From RECM01 sp047921215 (lineage in GTDB: Bacteria; Bacteroidota; Rhodothermia; Balneolales; Cyclonatronaceae), in the NCBI GenBank assembly GCA_047921215.1, contig JBLRWO010000012.1, positions 36,353 to 100,352 of the forward strand: a stretch of DNA of 64,000 bases, read 5' to 3'. A program made the translations under genes and the position numbers. Below are positions 26,800-37,000 of the stretch, piece by piece; position 1 is the first letter of the stretch; each line of letters begins with the position of its first letter. Below the pieces are notes generated by a model that saw only the letters and a program-made list of their open reading frames with translations, ran no database searches and was not told where the DNA came from.

Positions 26800-27803
26800 G
26801 CCTTTACGCTCTCCTGTCCTGTTAATGGAGTTTCATGTTCCTGGTTTCCGGATTCCGGAAAATACCTCCGGTTGTATTCATGCTGCATCTTTACAACTTT
26901 ATGGCGGTCCATAGTTTTGGCACGTTCCAGAAATAAAAAGCCGGCTGACAGTGATTTTTCAGCCTCATCCGGCCACGGTTTGAATTTTGCAAACTTCACC
27001 ATATCGGCTTCCCTCAAAATGCCAATCACGATCTGGCTCAGGTGTGAATCTACCATCTGTGCTATGAGTTCCCTTGTTAAATCACGGGTGGTGAGCTCAA
27101 GGGCAGGAATATGATAGAGATCTTCAAAATACGCTCGTAAAGAATCACCAAGGCGCAGGTAGAAGCCTTTAGGATCACGGCTATAGAAATCTGTATCGGA
27201 TTTAATACTCTTAAGTTCATTCTCAAGAACTTCGATCGGATTAACGAAAGGAGGAATATTAACCGGTACCCGTTCGGGTCTGACTGGAATTTCCGGTCTT
27301 TTTTTGATATAACGATAGACCAGGTAACCTGCCAGCATCAATGCCAGACTGAGAAGAATCCATGGCCACCATATTAGTGTAAACTCGAATATCGGTTTAA
27401 GTGGCCTGAATTCTGATTCCTCTTCAACATTAGTGGCAGGCTTAAAAATGAAGGGGAATTCACCGGTTCCAAGTACAGACGAATCGTTGTCGACCTTATA
27501 CCGCACAGGGATATGGGTGAGTGATGTATCAGCAGTTCCAAAAAACTGTATGGTAAGGGCTAGGCTGTCCCTGTTTGCAGCCGGTTTGAATATTCTTACT
27601 TCGCGAAGTTCAAAAACCGAAGAAAAAAAGGAGGTATCCGGCGAAGCGGCGGTTCTCGCGGCTTCAGGGTTATCAATTACGATACTGAATTGAAATACTT
27701 CACCAACCCTGAGGGTATCTTTATCGCTGTAGGTGTAGACATGCTGGGAAAGGGCTGTGGAGCACGCCAGGAAAAAAATGCAAAATGAGATGATATATCG
27801 CAT
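26796..27803 (-). CDS. BatD-like membrane protein of the Bat cluster
   Basis: A 335-aa protein with a signal peptide (residues 1-19, CSTALSQ). An outer Ig-like region (about 20-140) contains DTLRVGEVFQFSIVIDNPE, a strand pattern like the BatD domain. One membrane helix follows (about 145-165, WWPWILLSLALMLAGYLVY), with a cytoplasmic helical region after it. The gene order and the BatD-like beginning suggest it links the outer domain to the DUF58/BatA complex. It starts one base into the DUF58 stop (TGATG) and overlaps batA by 4 bases. It is shorter than full BatD proteins (usually 500 aa or more), so it is probably a compact version. Confidence 0.75.
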   Translation of the reverse strand: MRYIISFCIFFLACSTALSQHVYTYSDKDTLRVGEVFQFSIVIDNPEAARTAASPDTSFFSSVFELREVRIFKPAANRDSLALTIQFFGTADTSLTHIPVRYKVDNDSSVLGTGEFPFIFKPATNVEEESEFRPLKPIFEFTLIWWPWILLSLALMLAGYLVYRYIKKRPEIPVRPERVPVNIPPFVNPIEVLENELKSIKSDTDFYSRDPKGFYLRLGDSLRAYFEDLYHIPALELTTRDLTRELIAQMVDSHLSQIVIGILREADMVKFAKFKPWPDEAEKSLSAGFLFLERAKTMDRHKVVKMQHEYNRRYFPESGNQEHETPLTGQESVKA

Positions 27804-28678
27804 CAGAATCTGTTGATCCTCCGCTGGAAAAATTTCATCAGGGGTTCAATATAGGACTGATTAGTATTTACTGTGATGGTATCCATATGCAGTTTCAGGA
27901 AAAAATCATCAAGTTCTTTACGGCGTTGAAGCCGTCGGGCCTTAAAGGCTTTTCTCACTTTGCTGCTTGAGGTATCGACTACAGAAATGGAGCCGGTTTC
28001 CGCGTCCAGAAATGGAATAATGCCAAGATTTGGCAATTCATTTTCAAGTGGATCATCGATCCGAATGCCAACAAGATCATGTTTTCTGTTCATAATCTTG
28101 ATGACTTTTTCATACCCGCGTGCCTGAAAATCGCTGGCCAGCACAACGATGGATCGCCGGTTCAGAATTTTGCTTGCATAAGAAACAGCTGCTCCAATAT
28201 CGGTACCGGTACTTGAAGGCTTTGTGGCAAAAAGTTCACGGATCAGTCGCAGTACATGCAGGCGCCCCTTGCGGGGAATAACAACCTTCTCAATTTTATC
28301 GGTGAACAGGATAAGACCAACCTTGTCGTTGTTCTTGATAGCACTAAATGCCAGAACCGCTGATATTTCGGTGGCTAGATCGAGTTTGCGCTGATTTTTA
28401 CTCCCAAAAAAACCACTGGGAGAAATATCCACGAGTAGCATCAGGGTTTGCTCACGTTCCTCCTCAAAAATTTTAACGTATGGCTCCTCATTCCGGGCGG
28501 TCACGTTCCAGTCTATCTGCCGTATATCGTCGCCAAACTGATACGGGCGAACTTCAGAAAAAGCCATGCCGCGCCCCTTGAAAGCAGACTGATATTCTCC
28601 GCCGAAAAGGTTGTTTACAAGACCTTTTGTCCGAATTTCAAGCTTGCGGACCTTTCTGAAGATTTCTTTGGATATCAT
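27803..28678 (-). CDS. DUF58 domain protein
   Basis: A 291-aa soluble protein of the DUF58 family, with the signature GRGMAFSEVRPYQFGDDIRQIDWNVTAR (about 35-62) followed by a VWA-like fold (LMLLVDISPSGFFGS, then NDKVGLILFTD). It is normally encoded right after a MoxR ATPase. Here it is first in its operon and the next upstream gene, ald, is divergent, so the MoxR partner must be elsewhere if it exists. The start is the ATG at 28678, with BatD-like and BatA genes following with overlaps. Confidence 0.92.
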   Translation of the reverse strand: MISKEIFRKVRKLEIRTKGLVNNLFGGEYQSAFKGRGMAFSEVRPYQFGDDIRQIDWNVTARNEEPYVKIFEEEREQTLMLLVDISPSGFFGSKNQRKLDLATEISAVLAFSAIKNNDKVGLILFTDKIEKVVIPRKGRLHVLRLIRELFATKPSSTGTDIGAAVSYASKILNRRSIVVLASDFQARGYEKVIKIMNRKHDLVGIRIDDPLENELPNLGIIPFLDAETGSISVVDTSSSKVRKAFKARRLQRRKELDDFFLKLHMDTITVNTNQSYIEPLMKFFQRRINRF

Positions 28679-28752
28679 GTATTAAGTTACGCTGATTTGT
28701 ACAGCAGGCTAAAATAATCAATAAGCGTGGAAAACGGGAATCGTTGTGTTAA

Positions 28753-28785
28753 ATTGCAACATCTTGTTACTTCTTGCTATCTTTG
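28753..28785 (+). promoter_or_regulatory. Bacteroidota-type promoter for ald
   Basis: ATTG at 28753-28756, a 21-base spacer, and TATCTTTG at 28778-28785 match the Bacteroidota pattern (TTTG, about 19-21 bases, TAnnTTTG) with one mismatch in the -33 box and none in the -7 box. A start site near 28792 would give a leader of about 60 bases before the ald ATG at 28853. Confidence 0.6.
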
Positions 28786-28852
28786 TTGAAATTTTTTGAC
28801 GCGTTGATCATGGCGCATTTAAATCACTATTTATTTACATAAGGACAATTCG

Positions 28853-29965
28853 ATGATTATTGGTGTTCCAAAAGAAATTAAAACACATGAAAACAGGGTA
28901 GCTCTTCTGCCCGGCGGGGTTCTTGAGTTCAAACGCAGGGGCCATACCGTACTGATGGAAAAAGATGCCGGTTTCGGCAGTGGTTTTCCTGATGATTTAT
29001 ACATAGATGCAGGTGCAGAGATAATCGATTCGGCCGACGAGGTCTGGAGACGGGCCGACATGATTATGAAAGTAAAGGAACCGATACCTGTTGAATATCC
29101 CCGAATGCGTGCCGGGCAGATTATCTTCACCTATTTTCATTTTGCTGCAAGCCAGGAATTAACCCAGGCGGTAATCGATTCGAAATGTATAGCCATTGCT
29201 TACGAAACAGTAGAGAAACCGGATCGGTCGCTGCCCCTGCTTATACCAATGAGCGAGGTGGCCGGAAGAATGGCTGTTCAGGAAGGTGCCAAATTTCTTG
29301 AGCGGGTTTCTGGCGGTCGCGGTGTACTGTTGGGCGGCATTCCGGGGGTGAAACCTGCCAACGTTATGGTACTTGGCGGAGGTATTGTAGGCGTAAATTC
29401 AGCCAAAATTGCCGCTGGAATGGGTGCGAATGTGTTCATACTTGATATAAGCGTGCCCCGTCTGAGATATCTTGATGACATCATGCCGAAAAATGTAACC
29501 ACTCTTTTTTCATCCGAAGCCAACATCCGCGAAATGCTTCCTCTGATGGACCTGGTTGTTGGAGCCGTACTTATTCCGGGTGCAAAGGCCCCCCGTCTTA
29601 TTAGAAGAGATATGCTCCCGACCATGAAACCCGGATCCGTAATTGTGGATGTGGCCATTGACCAGGGTGGATGCATCGAAACTGCCAAACCGACTACTCA
29701 CGATGATCCGATCTATATAATTGATGGTGTGGTACACTATTGCGTCGCTAACATGCCCGGTGCCGTTCCACATACATCCACCCTTGGTCTGACCAATGTA
29801 ACCCTGCCATACGCTGTACAGATTGCTGACAAAGGATGGAAAAAAGCTATTAAAGAGAGTAAGGAGCTCGAACTCGGACTTAACGTGGCCGAAGGTAAAA
29901 TCACTTACAGGGATGTTGCCGAAGCCTTCGGCATGAACTACGTAACGGTAGCTGAAGTGTTATAA
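28853..29965 (+). CDS. ald: Alanine dehydrogenase
   Basis: A 370-aa NAD-dependent enzyme converting L-alanine to pyruvate, ammonia and NADH (reversibly). The family sequence is almost canonical: MIIGVPKEIKTHENRVAL at the start, catalytic Lys75 in KVKEP, catalytic His96 in YFHFAAS, the Rossmann motif GGGIVG at 175-180, and Asp270 in VDVAIDQGG. Further landmarks are HYCVANMPGAVPHTST and TLGLTNVTLPYA. The length is standard. It has its own promoter and ends in a hairpin shared with the convergent FMN reductase gene. The ammonium transporter lies about 850 bases downstream, a loose nitrogen-metabolism link. Confidence 0.97.
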   Translation: MIIGVPKEIKTHENRVALLPGGVLEFKRRGHTVLMEKDAGFGSGFPDDLYIDAGAEIIDSADEVWRRADMIMKVKEPIPVEYPRMRAGQIIFTYFHFAASQELTQAVIDSKCIAIAYETVEKPDRSLPLLIPMSEVAGRMAVQEGAKFLERVSGGRGVLLGGIPGVKPANVMVLGGGIVGVNSAKIAAGMGANVFILDISVPRLRYLDDIMPKNVTTLFSSEANIREMLPLMDLVVGAVLIPGAKAPRLIRRDMLPTMKPGSVIVDVAIDQGGCIETAKPTTHDDPIYIIDGVVHYCVANMPGAVPHTSTLGLTNVTLPYAVQIADKGWKKAIKESKELELGLNVAEGKITYRDVAEAFGMNYVTVAEVL

Positions 29966-29986
29966 AATATTAGCGTAGTACTGTGG

Positions 29987-30013
29987 CTCGTCTGGCTACC
30001 GGTGTCAGACGAG
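29987..30013. terminator. Hairpin between convergent ald and FMN reductase genes
   Basis: CTCGTCTG (29987-29994) pairs perfectly with CAGACGAG (30006-30013) around an 11-base loop. It lies between the two convergent stop codons and touches the stop of the 30005 gene. The U-tract is poor (TGTTTCC on the plus strand), so efficiency is uncertain. Confidence 0.5.
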
Positions 30014-30562
30014 TGTTTCCTGCTTTGAAAGGGAAACAAATAACACGAAGTTACGGATCATGCTGTCAAGGAAATCGTTGGTTCTGGAATCCACAACTCC
30101 GGTTTCGGGGCTGAAATTCTGGTTAACTCTCTGAATGAATACCCTCTCAGGGAACATCAGAGCATTGCGGTAACCACAGATTTGCTGAAGCTGTTCTACT
30201 GCTCTAAGACCGCCAAACGCACCGGAAGCTTCTCCGATAAAAGCAAGGGGCAGGTTTTTAAATGCCCGGGGGAAGGGGAGATAATCAATAAACATTTTAA
30301 GTATGCCTGGAAATGATCCGTTATACTCAGGCACAATAAAGACTACCCCGTCAGAACCGAGAATCCGATCATTAAATGCTTCCACTTTAGGTATAGTATC
30401 TCCGTATCGTCCACCTGCAACCGAGGCCAACGGATAATCTTCAAGAGTTATGATTTCGGGTAGCACATCCTCATTTCTGAATTTCCGTTGCAGGTAACCC
30501 GCAATTTCAAGTGCTTTTGAGTTTGGCCGGTCTGTGGCACTAAACAGTACAATTCGTTTCAT
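30005..30562 (-). CDS. NADPH-dependent FMN reductase family protein
   Basis: A 185-aa flavodoxin-fold protein. It starts with KRIVLFSATDRPNSKALEIA (phosphate-binding loop for FMN), then GVVFIVPEYNGSFPGILKMFIDYLP and LAFIGEASGAFGGLRAVEQLQ, the marks of the FMN_red (azoreductase/ChrR-like) family. These enzymes reduce FMN or quinones using NAD(P)H. Unlike most members, which carry a GS-R-x-S loop, the first loop here reads SATDRPNS. It is alone on the minus strand, convergent with ald. Confidence 0.87.
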   Translation of the reverse strand: MKRIVLFSATDRPNSKALEIAGYLQRKFRNEDVLPEIITLEDYPLASVAGGRYGDTIPKVEAFNDRILGSDGVVFIVPEYNGSFPGILKMFIDYLPFPRAFKNLPLAFIGEASGAFGGLRAVEQLQQICGYRNALMFPERVFIQRVNQNFSPETGVVDSRTNDFLDSMIRNFVLFVSLSKQETLV

Positions 30563-30747
30563 CTGAATCCTATTTCAATATTTCGGTAAAAAATAATTTT
30601 TACTGCATGATAAGCTTTTACATGCTGTTGAATGTTTAAACATCTAATAGCAATAAAGAATTCCGTTTCAACAGACATGGATAATGAAAGCGCTTTTTTG
30701 TTTAATCATAACTAAATAAGGTGTATAGTCATAAATTAATAATATTG

Positions 30748-30778
30748 TTTGCCAAAAGAGTTTTGTAAGTTAAATTTT
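30748..30778 (+). promoter_or_regulatory. Possible promoter for the ammonium transporter gene
   Basis: TTTG at 30748-30751, a 19-base spacer and TAAATTTT at 30771-30778 fit the Bacteroidota pattern with one mismatch in the -7 box. The region is very AT-rich, so a chance match is possible. The start codon is at 30819. Confidence 0.35.
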
Positions 30779-30818
30779 TATGTCTAAGTAACCTTTATAA
30801 CTAATTAATTAATGGAGT

Positions 30819-32252
30819 ATGAAGAAATCAGTTAACATCATGGTGATTCTGGCCATACTTGGCTTTGCTTTTTATTCAGCTGTATATGCCGGATCGGAAA
30901 CAGTAAATGAAGTGGCGGTTACGATTGCTGATAATGAACAGTCAGTAGTTGAAAACCAGGCTGCGTACGAGGCCTTTCTGCAATCCCCGGAATACATAAA
31001 ATTTATCATCGATAATTTGTGGATTCTTCTGGCAGCAGCCATGGTATTTATTATGCACCTGGGTTTTGCAACCGTTGAAAGCGGCTTTACCCAAAGGAAA
31101 AACTCAATTAATGTGATTTACAAAAATGTATTCATACTGAGTACCGGAATTCTTATGTATGGTATTATTGGTTTTAACCTGATGTATCCGGGTGATTTTA
31201 ACGGGTTTTTCGGTTTTGGAGGATTTGGCATCGGATTCGACGGTAATGACCCTGTAGGTATGCTTACACCCGCTTATGGTGCAGAAATGACCATTTGGTC
31301 CGATTTCATCTTTCAGGCCATGTTTGCAGCTACTGCAGCTACTATTGTATCAGGTGCAGTCACCGGAAGAATTAAACTTCCGGCCTTCATGATCTTCGGA
31401 ACACTTTTGGTCGGTATTTCATATCCCATTACAGGCAGCTGGCTGTGGGGCGGAGGATGGCTGGACGAACTTGGATTTTATGATTTCGCCGGTTCTACAC
31501 TCGTTCACGGAGTGGGTGGAATTGCGGGTCTTGCCTGCGTTATAATCCTGGGTGCCCGGAAAGGCAAATATGCTGACGGAAAAATATTCAATATTCCCGG
31601 TCACAATATTCCACTTGCAACCATGGGTGTTTTTCTCCTCTGGTTCGGCTGGTTCGGGTTTAATGGAGGTTCTGTTCTCAGCGCAGACCCTGCACAGGTT
31701 TCATTTGTATTTGTAACCACAGCTCTTGCGGCATGTGCAGGTGCACTGTCTGCTATGGCAGCTACCAGCCTGTTCATGAAGCATCTTGATGCGCCGATGG
31801 CTCTGAACGGTATTCTTGCTGGATTGGTAGGTGTTACTGCCGGAGCCGACGTGGTTTTGCCGCTTGCTGCAGTGGCAATAGGTGCTATAGCCGGACTTCT
31901 TGTTGTTGTCTCGATTATGATGTTTGATAAAATCAAAATTGATGATCCTGTTGGGGCAATATCGGTTCACGGAGTTTGCGGTATCTGGGGTACCCTGGCA
32001 GTAGGACTTTTTTCCACTGAAGCCAGTTTTGTAACCCAGCTTATCGGAACATCCAGCATACTTCTGTTTACTTTCCTGTTTTCACTCGGCGTTTTCTGGA
32101 TCATCGATGTACTTATGGGAGTAAGGGTATCAAGCGAGATTGAGTTCGGTGGCCTCGATATGGCCGAGCACGGTAACGAAGCCTATCCCAATTTTGCTGG
32201 AGCTGAAGTCTTTAACGGCGACATAGCTGAAAAACTGAATCCGGCGACATAA
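30819..32252 (+). CDS. amtB: Ammonium transporter (Amt family)
   Basis: A 477-aa membrane protein with a signal peptide (residues 1-24) and about 11 transmembrane helices, longer than E. coli AmtB because of the N-terminal extension. The paired pore histidines are present in STLVHGVGGIAGL and ISVHGVCGIWGTL, and the extracellular entry residues in FVIMHLGFATVESGFTQRK-like sequence. Amt proteins take up ammonium, usually under nitrogen limitation and under control of a PII protein. No glnK/glnB gene is adjacent. A hairpin and a porin gene follow in the same direction. Confidence 0.94.
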   Translation: MKKSVNIMVILAILGFAFYSAVYAGSETVNEVAVTIADNEQSVVENQAAYEAFLQSPEYIKFIIDNLWILLAAAMVFIMHLGFATVESGFTQRKNSINVIYKNVFILSTGILMYGIIGFNLMYPGDFNGFFGFGGFGIGFDGNDPVGMLTPAYGAEMTIWSDFIFQAMFAATAATIVSGAVTGRIKLPAFMIFGTLLVGISYPITGSWLWGGGWLDELGFYDFAGSTLVHGVGGIAGLACVIILGARKGKYADGKIFNIPGHNIPLATMGVFLLWFGWFGFNGGSVLSADPAQVSFVFVTTALAACAGALSAMAATSLFMKHLDAPMALNGILAGLVGVTAGADVVLPLAAVAIGAIAGLLVVVSIMMFDKIKIDDPVGAISVHGVCGIWGTLAVGLFSTEASFVTQLIGTSSILLFTFLFSLGVFWIIDVLMGVRVSSEIEFGGLDMAEHGNEAYPNFAGAEVFNGDIAEKLNPAT

Positions 32253-32260
32253 ATAAAAAA

Positions 32261-32293
32261 GGAAGCAGAACCGGGTGGAGCCGGTCTGCTTCC
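32261..32293 (+). terminator. Long hairpin between amtB and the porin gene
   Basis: GGAAGCAGAACCGG (32261-32274) pairs with CCGGTCTGCTTCC (32281-32293), with one bulged A and a 6-base loop. The downstream sequence GGACGTATC is not a U-tract, so full termination is doubtful. It may reduce expression of the porin relative to amtB or stabilise the amtB mRNA end. Confidence 0.6.
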
Positions 32294-32342
32294 GGACGTA
32301 TCTATCAATGGTCATTAATAGAAGACAAAGGAAAATACCATC

Positions 32343-33014
32343 ATGAATTATGTTAATAAAGCCGCTATACTGTTTTTTCTTATTCATCCTTTTATGATAT
32401 CTGTTGCAGAAGCCCAGGTGGAATTAGGTGTCGATATAATGAGTCGCTACGTCTGGAGGGGAGCTGACTTTGGTAATTCTCCGAGTATTCAACCGGATAT
32501 CAGTTTCAGTTCCGGTAATTTCACCATCGGTACCTGGGCCGCTATTGCCACAAACGGAAATCCCGATGGCTCTGAAATAGACTGGTATGCATCCTATGCT
32601 ATCAATTCTGATGCAGGTACGTTTTCTCTGGTTGTAACCGATTACACCTTTCCGGAAGCTCCGAATGGTAATTATTTCAGTAAATCGTCTCATTTTATGG
32701 AAACGGCGTTTGCCTGGGAAGGCACCGAATCATTCCCGCTTAGCCTGTCAACAGGAATTTTCGTTACAAACGATGATAACTATTCCATTTATTCGGAACT
32801 GGGATATTCAACGGGACCGATTGATCTCTTTCTTGGCTTTACACCTGCCAAGTCAGCGCTTTACGGAACAGATAAGGCCGGAATAATTAATACAGGAATC
32901 GGCACATCCCGGGATGTACGGTTAAGCGAATATTTCACATTTACACTGCTTGGTAAAGTAGCAGTGAACGCTTATGCCAACGATACCTATTTTCTACTTG
33001 GGTTCAGCCTCTGA
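32343..33014 (+). CDS. TorF-like small outer-membrane barrel protein
   Basis: A 223-aa protein with a signal peptide (residues 1-24, cleavage after AEA). Alternating beta-strand sequence follows, beginning VELGVDIMSRYVWRGADFGNSPSIQPDISF and ending in the barrel tail YFLLGFSL. SRYVWRG near the mature N terminus is a mark of the TorF/Gcw_chp family. Barrels of this family are frequently found beside ammonium transporters, which suggests a role in letting small solutes across the outer membrane, though that is not proven. It lies 90 bases after amtB. Confidence 0.8.
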   Translation: MNYVNKAAILFFLIHPFMISVAEAQVELGVDIMSRYVWRGADFGNSPSIQPDISFSSGNFTIGTWAAIATNGNPDGSEIDWYASYAINSDAGTFSLVVTDYTFPEAPNGNYFSKSSHFMETAFAWEGTESFPLSLSTGIFVTNDDNYSIYSELGYSTGPIDLFLGFTPAKSALYGTDKAGIINTGIGTSRDVRLSEYFTFTLLGKVAVNAYANDTYFLLGFSL

Positions 33015-33049
33015 CGGGAAAACAAAAGATACAGAGCGTACGGCACTTT

Positions 33050-34000
33050 TTAGGAAGCAGTACCGGCTGCCTTGTCTATTCTGTTCTTTAAGGTCACTAT
33101 GAGTTCATCCGGATCATCACCTTGCAAAGGTTCAATCACAACATGTGCAAAACCCTCGTGATCGGCTTTCCGGAACCAGTCATACAGTTCCCTGCCCATT
33201 CGCCTGAAGTCTCCGTAAAAATGAACTATTCTGGCCCTGCTGGGCGTAACACCTGTCTTGTTGCTGTGCAATAGATACATCGTGTCACGATTTTCCGCGA
33301 TTTCGCCGGATAACAACCAGCGTACCGATGCATCAGGCGAGTAATGGGAGTATTTGAGTCCCGGACTTTTGGGTATGGCATCCGGTTTGTTATCAGCTAT
33401 GACTACATTAATTCCGGTCTGTTCCAGAATAGCTTTTGGTGTGATGAAACCAGGTCGCAATATTTCCGGAATGGCACTGGTAAGATCGAGCACCGTTGAT
33501 TCCAGGCCGATATCACATTGTCCACCCTCAATAACCGGCAGACTGTTTCCGAAATCGTGCCTCACGTGATCTGGATGTGTTGGAGAGGGTCTGCCGGATG
33601 TATTGGCACTCGGTGCAACCAAAGGACCTGCCAGGTCTATCAGACGAAGTGCCACCGGATGGTTCGGCATGCGGATGGCGACGGTATCGAGACCTGCAGT
33701 AATAAGATCCAGTACTTTATTTTTCTTTTTAAAGATCAGTGTAAGCGGTCCCGGCCAGAACTTCTGCATAAGCAACCGGGCATTTTCGGGTGTTTCATCG
33801 GCAAAATCGTTGAGCATGGTAACCGAACTCACATGAACGATCAGCGGATTATCTGAAGGACGTTTTTTTGCTTCAAATACCCTGCCGATTGCCAGCGGGT
33901 TCCAGGCCGATGCACCGAGTCCATAAACCGTTTCTGTGGGAAAGGCGACAATACCACCCTGAATCAGGAGTTCAGCATACGTATCAAGCGATGGTTTCAA
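33050..34000 (-). CDS. sua5: L-threonylcarbamoyladenylate synthase, Sua5 type
   Basis: A 316-aa enzyme making the threonylcarbamoyl-AMP intermediate for the t6A modification of ANN-decoding tRNAs. The YrdC domain (about 1-200) is complete: GGIVAFPTETVYGLGA, VFEAKKRPSDNPLIVH, KFWPGPLTL, VAIRMPNHP and LVAPSANTSGRPSPT. The C-terminal Sua5 domain (about 225-310) follows after PRSPGLKYSHYSP-like sequence, so this is the long form. The start is TTG at 34000, inside the end of mfd (17-base overlap); a stop lies six codons upstream, so the choice is limited. It is co-transcribed with mfd. Confidence 0.93.
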   Translation of the reverse strand: MKPSLDTYAELLIQGGIVAFPTETVYGLGASAWNPLAIGRVFEAKKRPSDNPLIVHVSSVTMLNDFADETPENARLLMQKFWPGPLTLIFKKKNKVLDLITAGLDTVAIRMPNHPVALRLIDLAGPLVAPSANTSGRPSPTHPDHVRHDFGNSLPVIEGGQCDIGLESTVLDLTSAIPEILRPGFITPKAILEQTGINVVIADNKPDAIPKSPGLKYSHYSPDASVRWLLSGEIAENRDTMYLLHSNKTGVTPSRARIVHFYGDFRRMGRELYDWFRKADHEGFAHVVIEPLQGDDPDELIVTLKNRIDKAAGTAS

Positions 34001-37000
34001 CCGGTTGTTCTTCAGTTAATGATTCCAGAAATGTAACAGAAGCGGTTAAGTTAGGGATATTATGAATAACTATCCTGACAGCATCATTTTTTTGAACCAA
34101 TTTGAAGTCTCCACCGGTTTTTTGCTCAACCATCCCGATCATTTGCTGGAATTTTCCACTCTCATAAAATTCCATGCCATGCTGCGAAGTGTGTACCGGA
34201 CATGATATCCACATTCGACCATCCCGAACGGTGATTTTGTCAAAGTAATTGCGGGAAGCAAAAATTTTAATGAGTGTTGCATTAATAAGATTTTCGGCAC
34301 TTTCGGGTACGGTTCCGAACCGGTCGTTAATTTCATCTCTCCATGCCATAACGTCATCCTTTTCAGAAGCTTTGGCCAGTTTCCTGTACAGGTTCAGCCG
34401 TTCCACACTGTCTGTTACGTAGTTTGAAGGCAGCATGGCCGGAAGATCAAACTCAACGTTCGTATCTGGCAGGGCAATTTCAATTTTAACGTCTTTAAAA
34501 ATATCCCTGAATTCGGTTTCTTTGAGTTCGTTCACAGCCTCATTCAGAATTTTGTTATACAGATCGAAACCGATATCGTTAATGAAGCCGCTTTGTTCCC
34601 CGCCCAGGATATCCCCGGCACCGCGTATATCGAGATCCCGCATGGCAATATTCAGCCCTGCGCCCAGATCTGAAAATTCTACCAGGGCCATAAGACGTTT
34701 CCTCGAGTCCATCGGAAGGCTCTGAAAGGGTGGAGCTATAAGGTAGCAATATGCCTTTCGGTTACTTCTGCCTACTCGTCCACGAAGCTGGTGGAGTTCC
34801 GATAAGCCAAACTGATGGGCCTGGTTGATGATAATGGTATTGGCATTCGATATATCAATTCCGTTCTCAACGATATTGGTCGAAACGAGCACATCATATT
34901 TATGGTGGTAGAAGTCCAGGATAATTTTTTCCAGCTGGGGTCCTTTCATCTGACCATGTGCAAAACGCACTCTTGCCTCGGGCACAAGATCAATGATCAT
35001 TGAGGAGATTTCCTCAATATTGGCTACCCTGTTGTGAATAAAAAATACCTGGCCTCCGCGGCTGATCTCCTGCCTTATAACATCCTGCACCAGCTTTGAA
35101 TCAAAACTGTGAATTTCTGTCCTGACAGGCTGCCGGTTGGGCGGCGGCGTATTGATGATGCTCAGATCGCGGGCACCCATCAGTGAAAATTGCAGGGTTC
35201 TGGGAATGGGTGTAGCCGTGAGTGTGAGAACATCAACGGTAGCTCTGAGCTCTTTAATCTTCTCTTTTGTCGCTACACCAAACCGTTGTTCTTCATCTAT
35301 AACAAGCAGGCCCAGATCCTTGAATTTCACATCTTTCGACGTTAACCGGTGGGTTCCGATCAGGATATCGACTTCCCCTTTGGCCGTTCGTTTCAGAATA
35401 TCGGTTTGTTCCGCTTTGCTGCGAAATCTGGATATCGATTCTACGTTTACAGGAAAGCCGGACATCCTGTTCATGAACGTTTTATAGTGCTGGTCGGCCA
35501 GAATAGTTGTGGGAACCAGAACGGCCACCTGCTTTCCATCAAGTACGGCTTTAAATGCTGCCCGCACTGCGACCTCGGTTTTTCCAAAGCCGACGTCCCC
35601 GCATACGAGCCTGTCCATTGGCATCTCATTCATCATATCCGCCTTCACATCATCGATTGCCTGCATCTGATCGGGTGTTTCCTCATAGATAAAGGATGCT
35701 TCAAGTTCCGTAAGCATGGCGTTATCGGGACTGAATGCATAGGCTTTCTGAGCTCTTCGTACAGCATACAGCCTGATGAGTTCACGGGCAATGTCTTTGA
35801 CCCTGGTTTTGGTTCTTGCCTTTTTCCTGGCCCACTCAGTACTCCCAAGCCTGGTAACTTTTGGCTGGTGTCCGTCCTTCCCTGAATATTTCTGAACCTT
35901 GTGAAGGCTGGAAACATTCACGTAGAGAGTGGAACCCTCCTGATACCTGATAACAATGGCCTCCTGGGTACTTCCTTTTACTTCAATATTCCGAAAACCT
36001 GCAAACCTGCCAATACCATAATCAACGTGGACCACATAGTCGCCGGGTTTGAGGTCTTTAAGTTCTTTAAGACTGATACCCCCGGTACGCTTCTTTTGCT
36101 TCAGCTTCGGCCTGTGGTATCTGTTAAATATCTGATGGTCGGTGTAAACGGCAAGGCCGGCCGGTTTCAGTAAAAAACCCTCATGCAGGGTATCCACAGT
36201 GAGATGATAGTCGAGATCACTGCTGTTTTGTCCCAGAAGCTCCTCGAAGCGTTCAAGCTGGCCATTGTTATCGCAAAGTATGTAAGTGGAAATACCTTTT
36301 TTGCTGAGCTCCAGGATGTGTTCACGGAGCAGTTTTATGGATCCGTTAAAACCTGGCTGTGGCCGGGCATCAATGGAATGGCGAAAGTCATAATCAACTC
36401 TGTTTGTTATGCCCCCGAGATATAACACACCTTTCCCCTGAATCCAGTTTTCATAGTCGCTGTAGGAGATGAACATGGTTTCCGGGGCATCGCTGCTTCC
36501 CGAAAGTGAATAGGCCTCAGCGGCTTCATCAATAAGATTATGAAGATTAGCAGCTATGAGAGCCTCATTGACCAAAATCACATTTGTATCTGCCGGCAGG
36601 TATTCAAAAACACTTTGCCTGCCCGATGACGTGAGGGCAGTGATATTGGGCACAAGACGCACCTCATCACGAAACGATACCGACCGCTGACTGTCCGGAT
36701 CAAATTCGCGGATTGATTCTACCTCATTACCAAAAAACTCAAGCCGCAGAGGATAATCGCCTGTAAACGGGTAAACATCAAGAATACCGCCCCTTGAAGC
36801 GAATTCACCAGGCCTTTCTACAAAATTGACGGATTCATAATTTTGATCTGTCAGCAATTCAATAAGTCTGGCCGGGTTCCATTCCTCTCCCTTTTTAATC
36901 GATATGGTCGATTCTGAAAAGGTGGATGGCGGCGCTATCTTTTCAAAAACAGAATCAACGGACGAAATAAGTATGGTTCTGTCTGACCGCGTGAGTTGCT

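Noticed and set aside
35349..35885. A 178-codon plus-strand frame antisense to mfd
   Set aside because: Mfd is complete and conserved on the other strand; the frame is a shadow.
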